From Paenibacillus sp. FSL M7-0420 (lineage in GTDB: Bacteria; Bacillota; Bacilli; Paenibacillales; Paenibacillaceae): 64,000 nucleotides of DNA. The notes under the pieces are model-generated. The model did no database searches and was not told the origin of the DNA. It saw nothing but the letters and a program-made list of their open reading frames with translations. Made by a program: the position numbers and the translations under genes. Each line of letters starts with the position of its first letter. Positions within the stretch are counted from its first letter, which is position 1. The stretch lies in NCBI RefSeq assembly GCF_038002345.1, contig NZ_JBBOCJ010000001.1, positions 5,270,001-5,334,000 on the forward strand, written 5' to 3'. Of the stretch, positions 63,150 to 64,000 are shown piece by piece.

Positions 63150-63395
63150 CCCAAGCGAATTGCTGCACATCGCCGGAGAATTCGTGGGGATATTGGTTAA
63201 AGCGAGCCTACGCTTTCATAATGCCTACTAGCTTCAGCATTTCAACAGCTTAATGATTCGCTTCGGCCGCTAGCATATTCTGATGTTAATCAAAACTTCG
63301 GTTATCTGATTGCCCACTTGGATCATTGGGTTCAAAGAAGTCATCGGGTCTTGAAATATCATGCCAATATCTTTGCCGCATGGGTTCCACCATAG
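63150..63395 (-). pseudogene. oppD: Decayed oppD remnant (second opp ATP-binding protein)
   Basis: Minus-strand translation in three frames gives recognisable OppD pieces. First comes [18 protein letters not shown] then [11 protein letters not shown] (Q-loop region, from 63377). After a frameshift come HQNMLAAEA, then KLLKMLKLVGI, and finally QYPHEFSG, the start of the ABC signature (normally followed by GMRQR, here DVQQ). Stops interrupt every frame. Walker A, Walker B and the switch region are gone. It lies between oppC and oppF where oppD belongs. Nothing else is recognisable in 62972-63402. Confidence 0.8.
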
Positions 63396-63402
63396 TGTAT
63401 TT

Positions 63403-64000
63403 CTATTTCTTCAGCTTAGGGTCAAGCGCATCACGCAGACCGTCACCAAAAATATTAAAGGAAAGCATCGTTAAACTGATAAGAATCGCAGGGAACAGGA
63501 AACGCCACGGATAGTAAAGCCAGCCGGTCAGCGAGTCATTGATCATCGATCCGAGTGAAGCTACCGGAGCCTGTACACCAAGACCAAGGAAACTCAGGAA
63601 CGCTTCGGCAAAGATGGCATTCGGCACGGACAGCGTAATCGTTACAATAATCGGTCCAACCGCATTCGGCAAAAGATGCTTGAATAGCAGCCGCTTGGAC
63701 CCTGCACCCATCGAACGCGAAGCCAATACGAACTCACGGTTCTTCAGCTGCATAATCTCGCCGCGCACAATCCAGGACATCGTAATCCAGCCTGTTATCG
63801 TCAGCGCCAGGATAATGGTACCAAGGCTTGGTTCAAGTACAACCAGCAGCAGGATAACTACCAGCAGGTATGGAATGGAGTACAGAATTTCAGAGATCTT
63901 ATTCATGATATTGTCTACACGGCCACCGAAATAACCCATGATTCCGCCGTAGATAACCCCAATGAAAAGGTCAATGGCAGCAGCGGCAAGGCCGACAATC
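63403..64000 (-). CDS. oppC: Oligopeptide/dipeptide ABC transporter permease (OppC type), partial
   Basis: The C-terminal ~199 residues are in the window; the start lies beyond 64000, and the frame stays open to the edge ([17 protein letters not shown]). Several membrane helices and the EAA loop that contacts the ATPases ([20 protein letters not shown]) are intact. C-terminal [13 protein letters not shown] is typical of OppC/DppC. Substrate is probably oligopeptides; the binding protein and OppB would lie upstream. Confidence 0.92.
   Translation of the reverse strand, partial: IVGLAAAAIDLFIGVIYGGIMGYFGGRVDNIMNKISEILYSIPYLLVVILLLVVLEPSLGTIILALTITGWITMSWIVRGEIMQLKNREFVLASRSMGAGSKRLLFKHLLPNAVGPIIVTITLSVPNAIFAEAFLSFLGLGVQAPVASLGSMINDSLTGWLYYPWRFLFPAILISLTMLSFNIFGDGLRDALDPKLKK

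Noticed and set aside
62998..63231. 77-aa plus-strand frame in the oppC-oppF gap
   Set aside because: Opposite to the recognisable oppD remnant; no ribosome site or family.

Overview
The window looks like core chromosome of an endospore-forming, low-to-mid GC Gram-positive, most probably Paenibacillus. Reasons: sporulation genes embedded in the division cluster (spoIIGA-sigE-sigG, spoVD, spoVE), bacillithiol synthesis (bshC), a T-box upstream of ileS, a DUF5665 gene and a YteA-like gene beside ileS, and purine-rich Shine-Dalgarno sites with frequent GTG/TTG starts. The genus is inferred from gene order and style, not from a database match. Nearly everything is on the minus strand, so transcription runs from high to low coordinates.

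Layout, following transcription. 64000-62039: end of an oligopeptide ABC operon (oppC partial, a decayed oppD remnant, oppF). 61844-58916: bshC then ahcY. 58706-39681: a complete dcw (division and wall) cluster: mraZ, rsmH, ftsL, PBP2B-like pbpB, spoVD, murE, murF, mraY, murD, spoVE, murG, murA (where Bacillus has murB), divIB, ftsA, ftsZ. 39555-31620: an Rpn-family nuclease gene, spoIIGA-sigE-sigG, then ylmC, pgeF, yggS, sepF, yggT, ylmH, divIVA.

31513-18158 is an accessory island of about 13 kb between divIVA and ileS, which are neighbours in Bacillus subtilis. It holds a possible spore-surface protein, a CgeB-like protein, two glycosyltransferases, and genes for a pseudaminic-acid-type nonulosonic acid (pseB, pseC, pseH, pseG, pseI). 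It also has a sugar epimerase, an aldo/keto reductase, an SDR, and a fusion of a divergent NeuB-like synthase to an SpsF-like cytidylyltransferase. Together they suggest synthesis, activation and transfer of an acidic nine-carbon sugar onto a surface, plausibly the spore.

18151-1: ileS (eukaryote-like type 2) behind its own promoter and an Ile T-box, with a 439-bp fold-back element inserted between T-box and gene. Then a DUF5665 gene, a YteA-like gene (plus strand), lspA, an rluD-type synthase, an LL-diaminopimelate aminotransferase, a GNAT gene, a small membrane protein, and the pyr operon pyrR-pyrB-pyrC-carA-carB behind a clear PyrR-controlled attenuator.

Gene-poor stretches carry at least three families of structured repeats: the 439-bp fold-back, a pair of ~140-160-bp hairpin repeats (7592-7749 and 52366-52502), and two arrays of degenerate ~52-bp TTGCA-type repeats (8890-9062 and 13160-13345).
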